Source of the DNA: Bugula neritina
Lineage: Eukaryota > Bryozoa > Gymnolaemata > Cheilostomatida > Bugulidae
Reading direction: 5' to 3'
Assembly (NCBI GenBank): GCA_964035545.1
Contig: OZ037765.1
Location: 25,414,504 to 25,478,503, forward strand
DNA length: 64,000 nucleotides
Shown here one piece after another: positions 23,547 through 40,660 of this stretch (its first letter is position 1; every line of letters starts with the position of its first letter). Both the position numbers and the translations under genes were made by a program. The notes beneath the pieces are model-generated. The model was not told where the DNA came from, searched no databases, and saw only the letters and a list, made by a program, of their open reading frames with translations.

Positions 23547-26500
23547 ATGTCTGACAGTGAAGAGACACACCCTCACGCAGAGGAGCAGCCAGTATGTGAT
23601 TTAGCTGCTGTCTTAGAAGCCAAGAAGCAGCATGCGTCTGAAGATACTCTGGCCATGGAAGAGGCTGCTAAGATGCTGAGAGAAGAGATTGACAAAGAGA
23701 ATGCAGAGATTCAGAAACTCAAAGAGAAACAGGTTTGTTGAGTAAAGATGGTTCTAACATTGTAACCTTGAATCATCCTCAAGCATACTCTCACCGTATA
23801 GTCACCAGAGCTTAGCCGTGTTCTAGGGGTTAGTAAGCACATTAATTTAGAAGTCATGGGTTTGAGCCCTACAAAGGCCATTGGTGATGTTAGGAAGAGC
23901 ATCCAGTCATAATTTCTCCTGTGCCCCATCTGAATAAGTCCTTGGCCGATTTAACAAAAACCCTTTCCATCAGAGGTTTTCTCACAGGGATGGCGGCAAT
24001 AAACTTGTGTGAGTTTTTTTCATAGAACTTTACCAGAATTTACACACTTTTTAAGAGTGATAGAACCACAGTAAATATGCTAAATAATGCTCTAATAACT
24101 GTAGCCTATTAACAGCAAACCTACTACATGTAGTTTAAAACAAACAAAAAAACAGCTAATAATGGCCATGCTATCTAGAGTAAGTATGCAAAGAAATTAC
24201 ATTGACAGTATCTAAAATTAAATTTATATAAACTGTTGGGTTTCCACTATAAAGTAAATGAAAGAAATAAGTTATACTATTTTATAGCTAATGATCTATT
24301 TAGGAGATAAGGCTGCAGCGTAGAGCAGTAGAGATGGAGAGGCTGGCAGAGTTGAGGAGAGCAGAAGAGCAAAGAAGAAAAGAGGAAGAGGTATACAATG
24401 TTATTGTTTAACTAAAGGCTTAATTTTATTTTATACTAATTGGTTTGAATATTACTTGTTTACTACAAGTTGTTCAAACTAGTTTATTGATGTGCATGCA
24501 GAAGTACAAGCATAAGTAGACGATGATGTGTCAGCATCATACAAAAATAATAGAAATACTACAACTATGAGTCATTTATGGTATTTTCAAGATGGCAGCA
24601 CTCCATTGGCAAAATAGGCAACAACTAGCATATAACAATTTCTGTCAGATGATGAAAATACAAGGGAGATTTGTTTTTTATCTAAAAATTAATTAAAATA
24701 AGCGCTTATTAAAATCATGGTTGTTTGACTCGTGCAAGTTACCATTAACTTTGACTATGGTATGATACTTGACAAAGAAATAATAAATGTTGTAAGTGCA
24801 ATTGTACTATCTGTTATATTATGTTGGCTACAATAAAAGTCTGATAACTTGGGTAGCTGTATAGGAAGTAAATACATATTGACTTGTAGTAGAAAGATAA
24901 GCTCTGCTGGTTGTAGATATCAGATTTACTTGAGTTTATTTAAATCTTATATCTGGGCCATCATGTTTTGATGGTAACAGAAAGAAACTCTCTGTACAGA
25001 ATTGTAAATTTTTGCTTAGCTAATAATATCTACAAACAACCTCTGGTATTATCCTATCATACTACAAAATATATCTCTTAAAGTTATTGTTTAACTGCAA
25101 TGTGGTACTTATTTTTCAATATAGCACTGGCCTAACGTCTCTTTTGCTCTTTGTGCCAAAGTTTTTTTAAGCCAGTTACCTTCGTAAGGAGCACATTTTA
25201 TAACAGTCTAAATTATATAAGCTCCAAATGTAGCTCAAACCAAGTCACATTGTGAATAAGCAACAAGCTTGTGGTTATGTATATCTTGCAACAGGCTGAA
25301 AAAAAGAGAATAAAAGATGAAGAAAAAGAGAGAAAGCGTCTGGAAAAAGAACGAAAGCAAAAGGAAAAGGAAGAGCGAGCTAAAAATATAGGAAAAAAGA
25401 ACTTTACTGTCAAAAAAGCTGAAAAGTCATCTCTAAGTCAGGTAAAGTTACTTATAATTTGGCGCAATGAGCAAATATGCAACAGCACGAATGAGAACAC
25501 GACTCTAATATTATGCATAGCCGGCAATAAATTAAAAGACAAGTGTTGAGATGCTCATAAAAACGAAAGCTGCATAATATTCTATATAGACTCAGCACTT
25601 TTTATTCTTATTAATTGCAGATGGTTCAAATTTCTAGCATTTTGCAATGTTTGTGCAATAACTTCCTATTGCCCTCTAGCCTATTGCATACACCTGCAGC
25701 TCAAGCACATGGGTCTATACAGAAAGAAGTGTGTATTATAATCAGTCATTATGCCATATATGGGTGCTATGAACTGTGGGTAATTAGTGCAGAAACCACT
25801 GCAGTTATTAGGTTATAGCTCCTCAGTCATTAGTCGACTCTAATCAGGATATTCTAATAAAGGTAAAACCAAGAGCTTTTTCACAATGACTCAGGTATGA
25901 ATTTTTAGTATACAAAAGATAAACTATATATTTTACTATAGTAATTTTTTTATTTATAAGTGTACTAATTTAGCAGTTTTGCCTACCAAAGTTAAATAAT
26001 GTTAGTACATATTAGTTTATGTTGCAAAGTTATTGTTGCTACTGCATAACTCGGATATGAAAATTGTGGCTATTTTGCAAACTGTATCAAGGTGTTTATT
26101 TATGTGCATGATTTTATCAATTCATTTTTTTAGTTTGACAAACCAACTAGTACTAAGCATTGTGTAGTCCAATTTCAAACATGGCAAGAAATTTAAACCT
26201 GCATTGATGTTTCAGGTCATTAGCCAAAGTTAAAGGGACGGTACTTTGTATCTTCTTATGCTTCTATCTTACTTTTGGTGCTGCATAAGCAGAGTTATTT
26301 GTGCTGACAAAATACTAGCATTATCCCTGTAATATATTTTGGAGTGCAGCATGACTATATTAAACTTCTGTCATCAAAGCTTGAGATCTGAAACTATGAT
26401 TCGGAATATTCTTTGTGCATTAAAAACTGCAAACCTCTCTTCTCATTAACCTTTCCACTTTCAGCTTCCGCAGTAACTCGGCAAACATGATGCAATCCTG

Positions 26501-29500
26501 AAATAATGAAAGTTTGTACTGTGCATGGATGTAATTTGCTGCTATTTAGATTTTTATATTTCAATTTTTAAATCATCTTAATAATATTAGATAGTTTACT
26601 TGCTAAAATAGATTACTGCTAATATCAGCTGATAATCTAGAAGCTGAACAAATCTTCTCCTAGAATACATGCATGCAACGCATTTTAGCTGACATTTTCA
26701 TTTAAAATTACAATATAAACCAAAAGTTATAATAAATTCATAATCATTGGCTGGGCTACTCCTACATTCATATTAACAACTAAAGTTTAAATTTATGATA
26801 TATCATATATGTAATACTTTAGCCATTCATGGTGTGATATGATGTACATGCGAAGCTGCCCACTATTCATTAGCCACCAGTTATGAAATAATTTATTCAA
26901 TACAATATTATAATAATATCACAGGAGCTCAATTGTCTAACAGTAGCCATACCCTGAGTATAAATTTGAATGCACTAGATCTCACTCTGCCACTTGAAGG
27001 GCAAATCATGCAGCTAACAGCCATGCTTAACTAACCTCAGTTCATTACCAATGAACGTATTATTATTATAAGGCACCCACGAAAGTATAAGTTAATATCC
27101 ATCTTAAAGCTATTAGAGCTGTAAGCTTATTAATTAACACACACTTGCAATGAAAGTAGCATATGCAAACATTTTGCACTGTCTTTTACTTACACCTATT
27201 TTGCAAACCATCACAAAGTTATAACATTTATTAATGGCACTGAAAAATATAAATAAAACAGGTTCTAACACAGGCATAATCATTGCAGTTAAAATCTGTT
27301 ATAGCACTAATAGTGATTACTAATTAGTATTTGGCATTTTAAGTTGTGTTGTTTACAGAAGCTGCCGTCTAATTTTAGTACGAGAGTAGCCAGGAGAAGG
27401 CAGCGGAGATGGCCAAGACCAAGGAGCAGCTGGAAGAGGAGAAGAGAGTCGCCCTGAGTCAGCGAATAGTGCCTCTGGATTTATCTTCGATGGACACTGA
27501 AGCTCTGATAGCTAAGGCTAAGGAACTGCACGATAAGTTGTATAAGTTGGAGAGTGATAAATACGACCTGGATGATAGATATAAGAGACAGCAGTATGAC
27601 GTAAGCATAGCTTATACATGTAGTCTCTCAAGCAGAGTTAGCAGGTTCTATATTGGCTAAGATAACACAAGTGTAGTATATGTGTGCACCTGAACTAGAC
27701 TCTAGAAATTTATTCTTTTATAATTGTGAGACTATCGATAAATTTAAAAATTCAAATTAGTGTGTTAGAGGAAAATGAACTTTGACCCTGGCATATAATG
27801 CTCTTTTAACTTTATGACCTGCTGCCAGTCCGTAGAAATATTGGAAAACTTTTTAAATTTGTCTTCTTTCATTATGCATCTTGTAAATTCTAATACCTCC
27901 TTGCTCATACAAAATATTGTCATAATATTGCTATATACTGTATTGCTGAGTTCACAAGCCAGACTGGCAATAGTTGAGGTATAAACACACCTTTAATATT
28001 TATCAAGTTCCAAGCTTTTTAGTTTGCTGGTACAGCTAAACCAACTTTGGAAACAACTCCTTTGCATTGCGTAGTATCTAGTGATCTTCTCCTACAGGCA
28101 TGTATGGAGAATAAGCATTTACTTCAACTTTCTATTCCATTTAGGAGTAGTAGTGGAGAAATTGAGATAGCATAGGTTCTTGAATTTTATTATTAAATTT
28201 TGGTTTGGGGTGTGGGTTAAAATTTTTGTGAGAGCATAATTTCTTTTGCTACATTTCCAATCTAGAATACAGGCTTTTCTCAATTTCTCCATTACTGCCC
28301 CTACCTCTTCTATTCAACAGAGTTGAAAGTTAAACTCTGTAACTATTCTTGTATGATAACCTTTACGCCATTCTACATATAGATACATTAGCTGTATGAT
28401 GTTGATATAAAGTTCAGTTTAAAATAGCATAAAATAATTGCAGATGATGGAGTTGGCTGAGAGGGCACGTCAAATGAACAAAGGGTAAGTCATTGGAAAC
28501 TTATTTAGAAGTGCAACCCATTTACATGAAAAACCTCCGTTAGTTGATGAGATATTGTGAATATTTTGTAATCAGGTAAAGATTTTACTTTGGATGTTAG
28601 AAAGGGCATCCTTACGTCATGTACCACATCAGAAAATCTTTTAGCCTGTTTAATAACCCTTTCCATCAGGGTTCTCACAGGCATCCATAAACTCGAGTGA
28701 GTGAGCTGAAAGTTTCACTTCAATGTGGTTTGAGTCAGCAATGAAGAAATGAATAATATTCACTTATCTTGAACCTAAGTTAAACAGGTGAACTTGTAAC
28801 ACAACTTAAGTTCTAAATGACATGCTATCAGAATATGTGGTGTTGTCATGAGAATTCAATCCAAGCCTGAAATAAAAATGTATAGACAGCCTAACGAAGT
28901 TAGTCATCGAGTTTTTCTGTTGCTGCATCTAAATGCTAGAGGGCTAAAGGGCTAGAGGGCATATATCACATATATATATATATCACTCTGGTCTACTGCA
29001 GCACACATGTAGAGGTTATTGTGAATATGCAATATACTCAGAGTTATCTTTCCTAAATACCTAGTTTAAGTGTGGTGAGCAACTCCTTCTTTAACAAAAA
29101 CTTTTTATAGAGAAATATTTAATAATCTGTGTAGCTACTTGAAGAACATTTCACGTCTAAAGTTTACCTACCAACTTCAATGTCACTTGTACATACAAAC
29201 TTACCACATCATGCACTAAGTTTACTATACCAGCGTAGTGCTGTTTGTATTATTTATAATATAAATTATGGTGCTCTGAAGATGGATGTAATGCATATGT
29301 ATTAAAATTTAATTGACAAAATAATTAGATACTAGTCCAATATTATGATTATTAAAGATATGAACTTAACATCTAAAAAGCAGTATAGAGCATCAAAAAG
29401 CAGTTCTGTAATGCATTTTAGCTATAACATGTAGTTTGTTATCACAGAAAATGAATTTGAGCTTTTAAGAAAAAACCAAGTTTTTTAAATTTTGTGATAA

Positions 29501-31907
29501 ATAGTTGTCACAGTTAAAATAATGCGTAAGGTATAGTATATAAGTCAACATGATCATTTAAAATAGTTTGATCCTGCTTAACCATGCAGCAGTCTAATCC
29601 TAGAAGATAGCAGGTGTGCTTAAGGTGCCCTGAACACTTGCCTCATTCCCATAGAGGTTTCTAATGGCCTGATGATGTCAACAAGGCAGTAATAATTGCT
29701 TTTGCTCTAGCTTGATCTTCTAAAACTTTAAGACAGATTTCCTACCAAGATGTGATTGAAACTTATCGAGAGTTGCATTCTATCTACCTGTGGACAGAAA
29801 CAACTCTTTTAGTCCCAAACAAGATTTTCCAACTGAATCGCCAAATTTATCCTAAATTGGTTTTTTATGACAAACTAATTGCGATATCCAATGAGATTCT
29901 GTCTGCATTTTATGTAAAAATGAATTTCAGAGGACGTGGCGGCTCTACGACTGTGAAGATTCAGGAGGAACCAACTGGTCCTTGCCCGTAAGTTTTATTT
30001 TAGTCCTTTCCAAGTGGGTATTCAAGATTATGTAACTTTGAGTTTATATTGACAGTGGAAAAAGTGCGGGCGGTGCAGCTGATGGAGGGTAAGAAAGCAT
30101 GAGCACACCACACGTTATGTCTATTCACCATGTCTATGTCACCGTCATGTTTAATTCTTTTGTGATTAGCATGAAATTTTACTAACTTTTCATGTCATTT
30201 TACCACAGTATGACGCTATAGTCTTCTATCTATACTTTCTTGTACATCTTTTGCATTAAAGGTAAAAAAAGCAATTGAAAGTCATTAAAACTGTTTATAA
30301 ACTTTAGGCATTTTAAATTTTTTCCCCCCCAATACGTTATGCCCTTTAGCTCATTCACCATAATTGATAGATTTGCAAGGGATGTGACAACCCATAGCTG
30401 ACTTGACATACCCCAAGTACATCATAAGAGTGCCATGTTAAGTTGTCTATGCCCTACGCTGTCCAGTCTCATTTACTTTGTCAACAGTGCGTACTTGGCT
30501 ACATTTAGCAGGGCTTAAAAATTCTGCACCACGCTGCGTAGGGTAATTATATTAATATGTAATTTAAAACAATCAATTTTAGATTCGACAGATTGGCAGA
30601 GAAATTTCCTAATGTTCCAGTAAGTAACCAATATCTATATCAGGAAAATATTATACCTCTGCAACTTTGTTTTGATAACCCTGTTTCCTGAAGCTAGCAG
30701 TTGGTTGACTTTGTAAGTAATCAATGCCACGTTCGAAGCTATTTAAGATGATATGCCATGCAGCTGCAATATATTATTTTAATGCCTTATATGTGATTGT
30801 ATAAATTAGTGTAATTAATCATATAATTATATAAATATTAACATGCAGTGGTACACAATGAGCTTGGACTTGCAAGTGAACATGAAATTACTAAGAAAAA
30901 GGTTTAATTTACTTATTAGGAGAAAGTAATTGTTGCAAGCAAATTTGAAAGAAATGTTGACAGAAGAAACTTTTTTGAGAAGATGGGAGTATTTGAATCG
31001 GTAAGGTTACTTATAGCAATTCATAACTTGAAACTAACGAAATCTCTTGTTAATTTTACACAGCCAAAAGTAGCAGTATGTAGTAAGTATGACAGGCAAA
31101 CAGACACTAGAGGTTTCGCTGAACGTAGAAACATGTTCAAAGAAGATAAACCACAATCACAACCGGCTAAAGAAGATGCCTAAATAACATGCTAAAGAGC
31201 TTCATCACAGTTTAAAGTGAGATTATGCATGGTGTGCCTAAACTTGCAGTCAGCACAATGCATGGAACCTCAATCGCAACTACATGACGAGTATGTGTCA
31301 TATGAGTAGTGGCATGCTGTAGCCTCTGCGTGAAACACAACTTTGTACTTTCTATCAGGGTACTATGTCTGAAAGGAGTGAGATTTTAGTTATGGTGCTA
31401 AGCAATCTACAAAGCATGGAAAACAATAACCCTCCTGCGTACTATCCACTATTCAGCTTATTATAATTTCAATCTTGCAGCTCAGACATCTTTAGCTATG
31501 CACTAACATGATTCTAAATCTATTTTTCAACTTCTGACTGGGAAATTTGAAAGTAAGATTTCTTTTACAAGTGTAAAAAAGTCAACTTTAATAAATATTT
31601 TAAGGGCATTTAGGTGCATACAGCTCCTGTTTTGCAGTGTAGAACCTTGATACCCATATATGGCCACAGCATGATGCAACTGAGAGCCCTGGCTCTACTT
31701 GTTATGCTTTGTGATGGTGTAGTTGCTTATAGACTTAGCTTTCATAAAACCAACATATCTTTGCTTAAAAGTATATAGTTATTCTATAGTAATATATATG
31801 GTATACCAAATAGTTATTACAGCAATAATTAGCCTATCTTTTATTTATTTCAGGAATGGCTGGAACCAAATTCCAACAGCGGCAGCCAACTTCACATTGA
31901 ATCTTAG
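23547..31907 (+). CDS. Troponin T with cassette exons and two alternative C-termini
   Basis: The tropomyosin-anchoring subunit of troponin. Exons: 23547-23732, 24304-24390, 25295-25441, 27379-27600, 28444-28484, optional 29931-29987 and 30056-30088, then 30583-30619. The end is either 31064-31183 or 30920-31000 joined to 31854-31907. Lengths are about 309 or 314 aa with both cassettes. The N-terminus starts MSDSEETHP and is followed by a long charged helix with KNFTVKK. The diagnostic region is MAKTKEQLEEEKRVALSQRI, then KLYKLESDKYDLDDRYKRQQ. The conserved C-terminal motif is PKVAVCSKYDRQTDTR or VIVASKFERNVDRR. The exon with MAKTKEQ uses the TTTTAG acceptor at 27378; its ATG is internal. TnT lies about 3 kb downstream of TnI in the same orientation, as in vertebrate TNNI-TNNT pairs. 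Family assignment is firm. Confidence 0.9.
23809..24013 (+). mobile_element. tRNA-derived SINE in first TnT intron
   Basis: The 5' part contains a plausible Pol III box A region (TTAGCCGTG) and a box B (GGGTTTGAGCC) at the spacing expected of a tRNA-derived head. The body contains GATGTTAGGAAGAGCATCC and CCCTTTCCATCAGAGG. Much of the body recurs at 28590-28705 in the same gene, which shows a dispersed element. Confidence 0.6.
28125..28325. mobile_element. MITE-like inverted-repeat element in TnT intron
   Basis: GTAGTGGAGAAATTGAGA (28150-28167) faces its inverted copy TCTCAATTTCTCCATTAC (28278-28295). Similarity extends some bases outward on both sides. The ~110-bp centre has no coding potential. 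No target-site duplication was identified. Confidence 0.4.
28590..28705 (+). mobile_element. Second, 5'-degraded copy of the SINE body
   Basis: Matches the 23809 element through GATGTTAGAAAGGGCATCC, a CCACATCAGA/CCCATCTGAA stretch, CCCTTTCCATCAGGG and TCTCACAGG. A tRNA-like head is not recognisable. Confidence 0.55.
29931..30088 (+). CDS. Two Gly-rich cassette exons of troponin T (29931-29987 and 30056-30088)
   Basis: Lengths are 57 and 33 nt, both phase 2 to phase 2, so either can be skipped without changing frame. They encode GRGGSTTVKIQEEPTGPCP and GKSAGGAADGG. Skipping both joins MNKG to FDRLAEKFPNVP, which then aligns without a gap to the arthropod KGLDPEALTGKYPPKIQVA region. Inclusion would add a flexible loop of about 30 residues before the conserved C-terminal motif. 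Confidence 0.6.
30920..31000 (+). CDS. TnT alternative penultimate exon
   Basis: 81 nt, phase 0 to 0. It encodes VIVASKFERNVDRRNFF and ends MGVFES. It duplicates the motif of the terminal exon 31064-31183, only 63 bp downstream. It joins in frame to 31854-31907, which supplies EWLEPNSNSGSQLHIES and a stop. Confidence 0.7.
31064..31183 (+). CDS. TnT alternative terminal exon (proximal)
   Basis: 120 nt after acceptor TTTACACAG. It encodes PKVAVCSKYDRQTDTRGFAE and ends in a hydrophilic tail (KEDKPQSQPAKEDA) and TAA. Used instead of 30920-31000 plus 31854-31907. Confidence 0.75.
   Translation, partial: PKVAVCSKYDRQTDTRGFAERRNMFKEDKPQSQPAKEDA
31854..31907 (+). CDS. TnT alternative terminal exon (distal)
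   Basis: After a good TTTCAG acceptor an 18-codon frame ends in TAG. In phase 0 it continues the exon 30920-31000, giving VFES-EWLEPNSNSG, which recalls the LFEGGW-type ends of arthropod TnT. Short, so less certain than the other TnT exons. Confidence 0.55.
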   Translation, partial: EWLEPNSNSGSQLHIES

Positions 31908-32515
31908 CCCATGTGGGAGAACTTCTATTAACTGTCTAATAATTGCTGTTCGTAGATTCTGTTTACGCCTTCTATATGTTTCATAGTTACGATTTGCTGC
32001 CCATAGTTGTTAAATTTTATCTCGTAGATTCGTTTGTGCTAATAATAGCCATAATCTAATAATATATGAGTTACAGTAGTTTATAAATGTATCTTGTTCC
32101 TTTCTCTCCATATATAAAAATATACTGCACTACACTTCGGTTTCAGCTCTATGCAAAAATTATGAAGCAACTAAACACATTATCAAATTTGCATGTTAAG
32201 CTTTTTTTATTTGGCTACACAGTGATTTAAAATGTTATAAGAAACACTCACAGCTAGCATTGTTGACAGAAGAAATTTGAAACATTAGAACAAACAAAAA
32301 TTATGGATATTAGATATATAACTTTCACAAAAAGAGCACTTAATCACGGAATATATAGAAAATAAAACACATAGCCATTCAAAAGAATGTTGTTTGAGAT
32401 CTGTTTAGTTCAGTTTATTCAAATTACACACAGATAGAAGCTAACATGTTGCAAATACACAGATAGAGCTAGCACTTAGCAGGTTTCAAAGGTGTCTCGA
32501 GCATTCTAGAATGCT
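31908..32515. other. Convergent 3' ends of troponin T and PKD2-like A
   Basis: Both 3'UTRs should lie here, on opposite strands. The sequence is AT-rich with no coding exon. Confidence 0.5.
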
Positions 32516-38745
<6,230 letters not shown>

Positions 38746-39913
38746 CTCTAAACGCAAACTCTGATATGGTAGAAGCGAAAGTAAATTGGTGAGTAAATGA
38801 AGATTGGAAATAAAAACTTTTGCTGACTTACTTGCAGTTAGTCAGCAGTGAATGAGCTGCTGCCACTGTTCATAGACCAACCACCGCGGTAATCAATTTA
38901 TTGATTCTACCTAACGTCAACTATATGAATTTAAACAAAAGGCACATCAATGTTTTATAATTATAGATAAAATACAATAACAAGTTAAACTTTTCATACT
39001 TAGTATTGATTGAGGGGCCAAACAAGGTGATGTGTTCATTTTTAGTACAAAGCTGCATTGATTTTCGATCTTTATCAACACTGCTGGTAAAGAAGATGGC
39101 TGGAAATATGGAAAAATTGTTCGTGGTTATGAAATGCTTGGAGTTTGCGTAAAATGAAGGCATATATATTTGAAGATGAAAGAAACTACACAAGGCAGTG
39201 TGCATGGCACTGACTTTGCCAGTTATTGACCGAAACATACTGTACACATTTGAAATTGTATAGATTAATGCATGTATTCATGAACAATTTGAGATATCAC
39301 ATAGGAAATGTTTTTTCAACAGCAATTTAATACTCTGCGCAAAATTTTAATTTGTTATGGGACACTAATGTTTGGCAAATTTGGTATAGGATAGATTTCC
39401 ATGATCTATTATGGTCATTCAATAGTTTGCAGTAAATCAACGAAACTGAAATGATTATCAAGGCTATGCAACTCATAAATGTTCACTTTATCACTTGGTT
39501 CATTTTTTTATCATTTTAATTTTTGTTTTCTCACCAATCTCCGCTTTGTCCTGTTTAGGTAGCGGATGTTTTTTTTATTACTTTAATGTTTTCGCAAAAA
39601 CAATTTTCTTTTTTCTTATAAATTGAATAGCATGTTTATCATCAACAGCTGGCAACATTAAATACTTCATGCAATAGTTTATTATAGAGCTCCAAGAAAA
39701 TGACATAGAAAAAGACATAGAAAGTTCATTGCACATATCATGTAAGAAAATAAGTTAACATAGCATGTATGTTATTGTCAGGCACAAAAATAACACCAAA
39801 CAAAAATATTGCAACACTTATAAAACTTTTGGCATTAGAATAGTAAGATCTAAAACATTTTCTGTTAAAACAAATGCAAATATAAGAAAAAGCTAAGTAG
39901 TAGAATTATGCTG

Positions 39914-40123
39914 CTAAGAAAAGGAATATGGAGAAGCTGTTTCATCAGGAATTGACATTTCATCAAACTCCTGAGATTCTCCGAGTTGACAGTCCGGGTA
40001 AGAAAGAGAAGCGTGTGAGTGAGTTTCATCAGTAATAAATATAGTCTCTTCGTGCTCAGTCACTCTAAATATAGAACATATAATATAATCTTTCTCTTTA
40101 ACGAAAGACTCTTGAAGGCTCAT
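39914..40123 (-). CDS. Unplaced short acidic ORF between PKD2 genes
   Basis: A 69-codon frame from ATG to TAG, rich in Glu, Asp, Ser and Thr (for example ITDETHSHASLSYPDCQLGE). An acceptor-like TATATTTAG lies inside it, in phase 2. It could be a small gene, an exon of an unseen gene or chance. I recognise no family. Confidence 0.2.
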   Translation of the reverse strand: MSLQESFVKEKDYIICSIFRVTEHEETIFITDETHSHASLSYPDCQLGESQEFDEMSIPDETASPYSFS

Positions 40124-40431
40124 TCACAAATGGACCAACAAACAATTTACATTACATTACTGTCCATATAATTTAGTCTAATTATACAAAATATATAGTA
40201 AATCAAGAGTTGCTGAACAGAAGGACTTCCCAGGTTTATATAAAAACATTCATTTCTGAATATTTGCAAATCGTAAAGAACAAAATAACTCACCGACACA
40301 GACAATAAACCCATTAAACCAATAACACCATATTGCACCCGTACCCTATAGCTGTGTTAGCAAACATCAAATGTTTTATATTATATGTTACCGAGTAATA
40401 TTAATGGACATGTAAAGCAGCATTAGAAATA

Positions 40432-40551
40432 CACAATACGGGAGTATACACAATACGGGAGTATACACAATACGGGAGTATACACAATACGGGAGTATAC
40501 ACAATATGGGAGTATACACAATACGGGAGTATACACAATATGTGAGTATAC
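40432..40551. repeat. 17-bp minisatellite in PKD2-B 3' flank
   Basis: Seven nearly perfect copies of ACACAATACGGGAGTAT. It lies just beyond the stop codon of paralogue B on its downstream side. Confidence 0.95.
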
Positions 40552-40660
40552 AACAAGTGAGATGATTGTATTACACACGAGTGTGATGTGGGAGAGACAC
40601 TGCAGGGTTGGAAGGCGAGAATGAATAATCATGTTTAGAAGTGTTAGGTGAAAGAATGAG

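Larger units (their letters stand above)
38746..40660. other. Spacer between the two PKD2 paralogues
   Basis: Holds the 5' region of paralogue A and the 3'UTR of paralogue B. Two unplaced minus-strand open segments occur: 39914-40123 (acidic) and about 40289-40347 (hydrophobic, flanked by an acceptor and a GTGAGT donor). Their phases do not join cleanly to the B gene or to each other, so they are not called as exons. Confidence 0.45.

Noticed and set aside
27409-27600. ATG at MAKTKEQ as the start of a separate gene
   Set aside because: This is an internal Met of troponin T. The exon begins at 27379 with a good acceptor and continues the upstream frame.
40147-40338. Hydrophobic minus-strand segment as an extra exon of PKD2-B
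   Set aside because: The splice phases do not connect to the last PKD2-B exon and the acidic segment at 39914-40123 without a stop.
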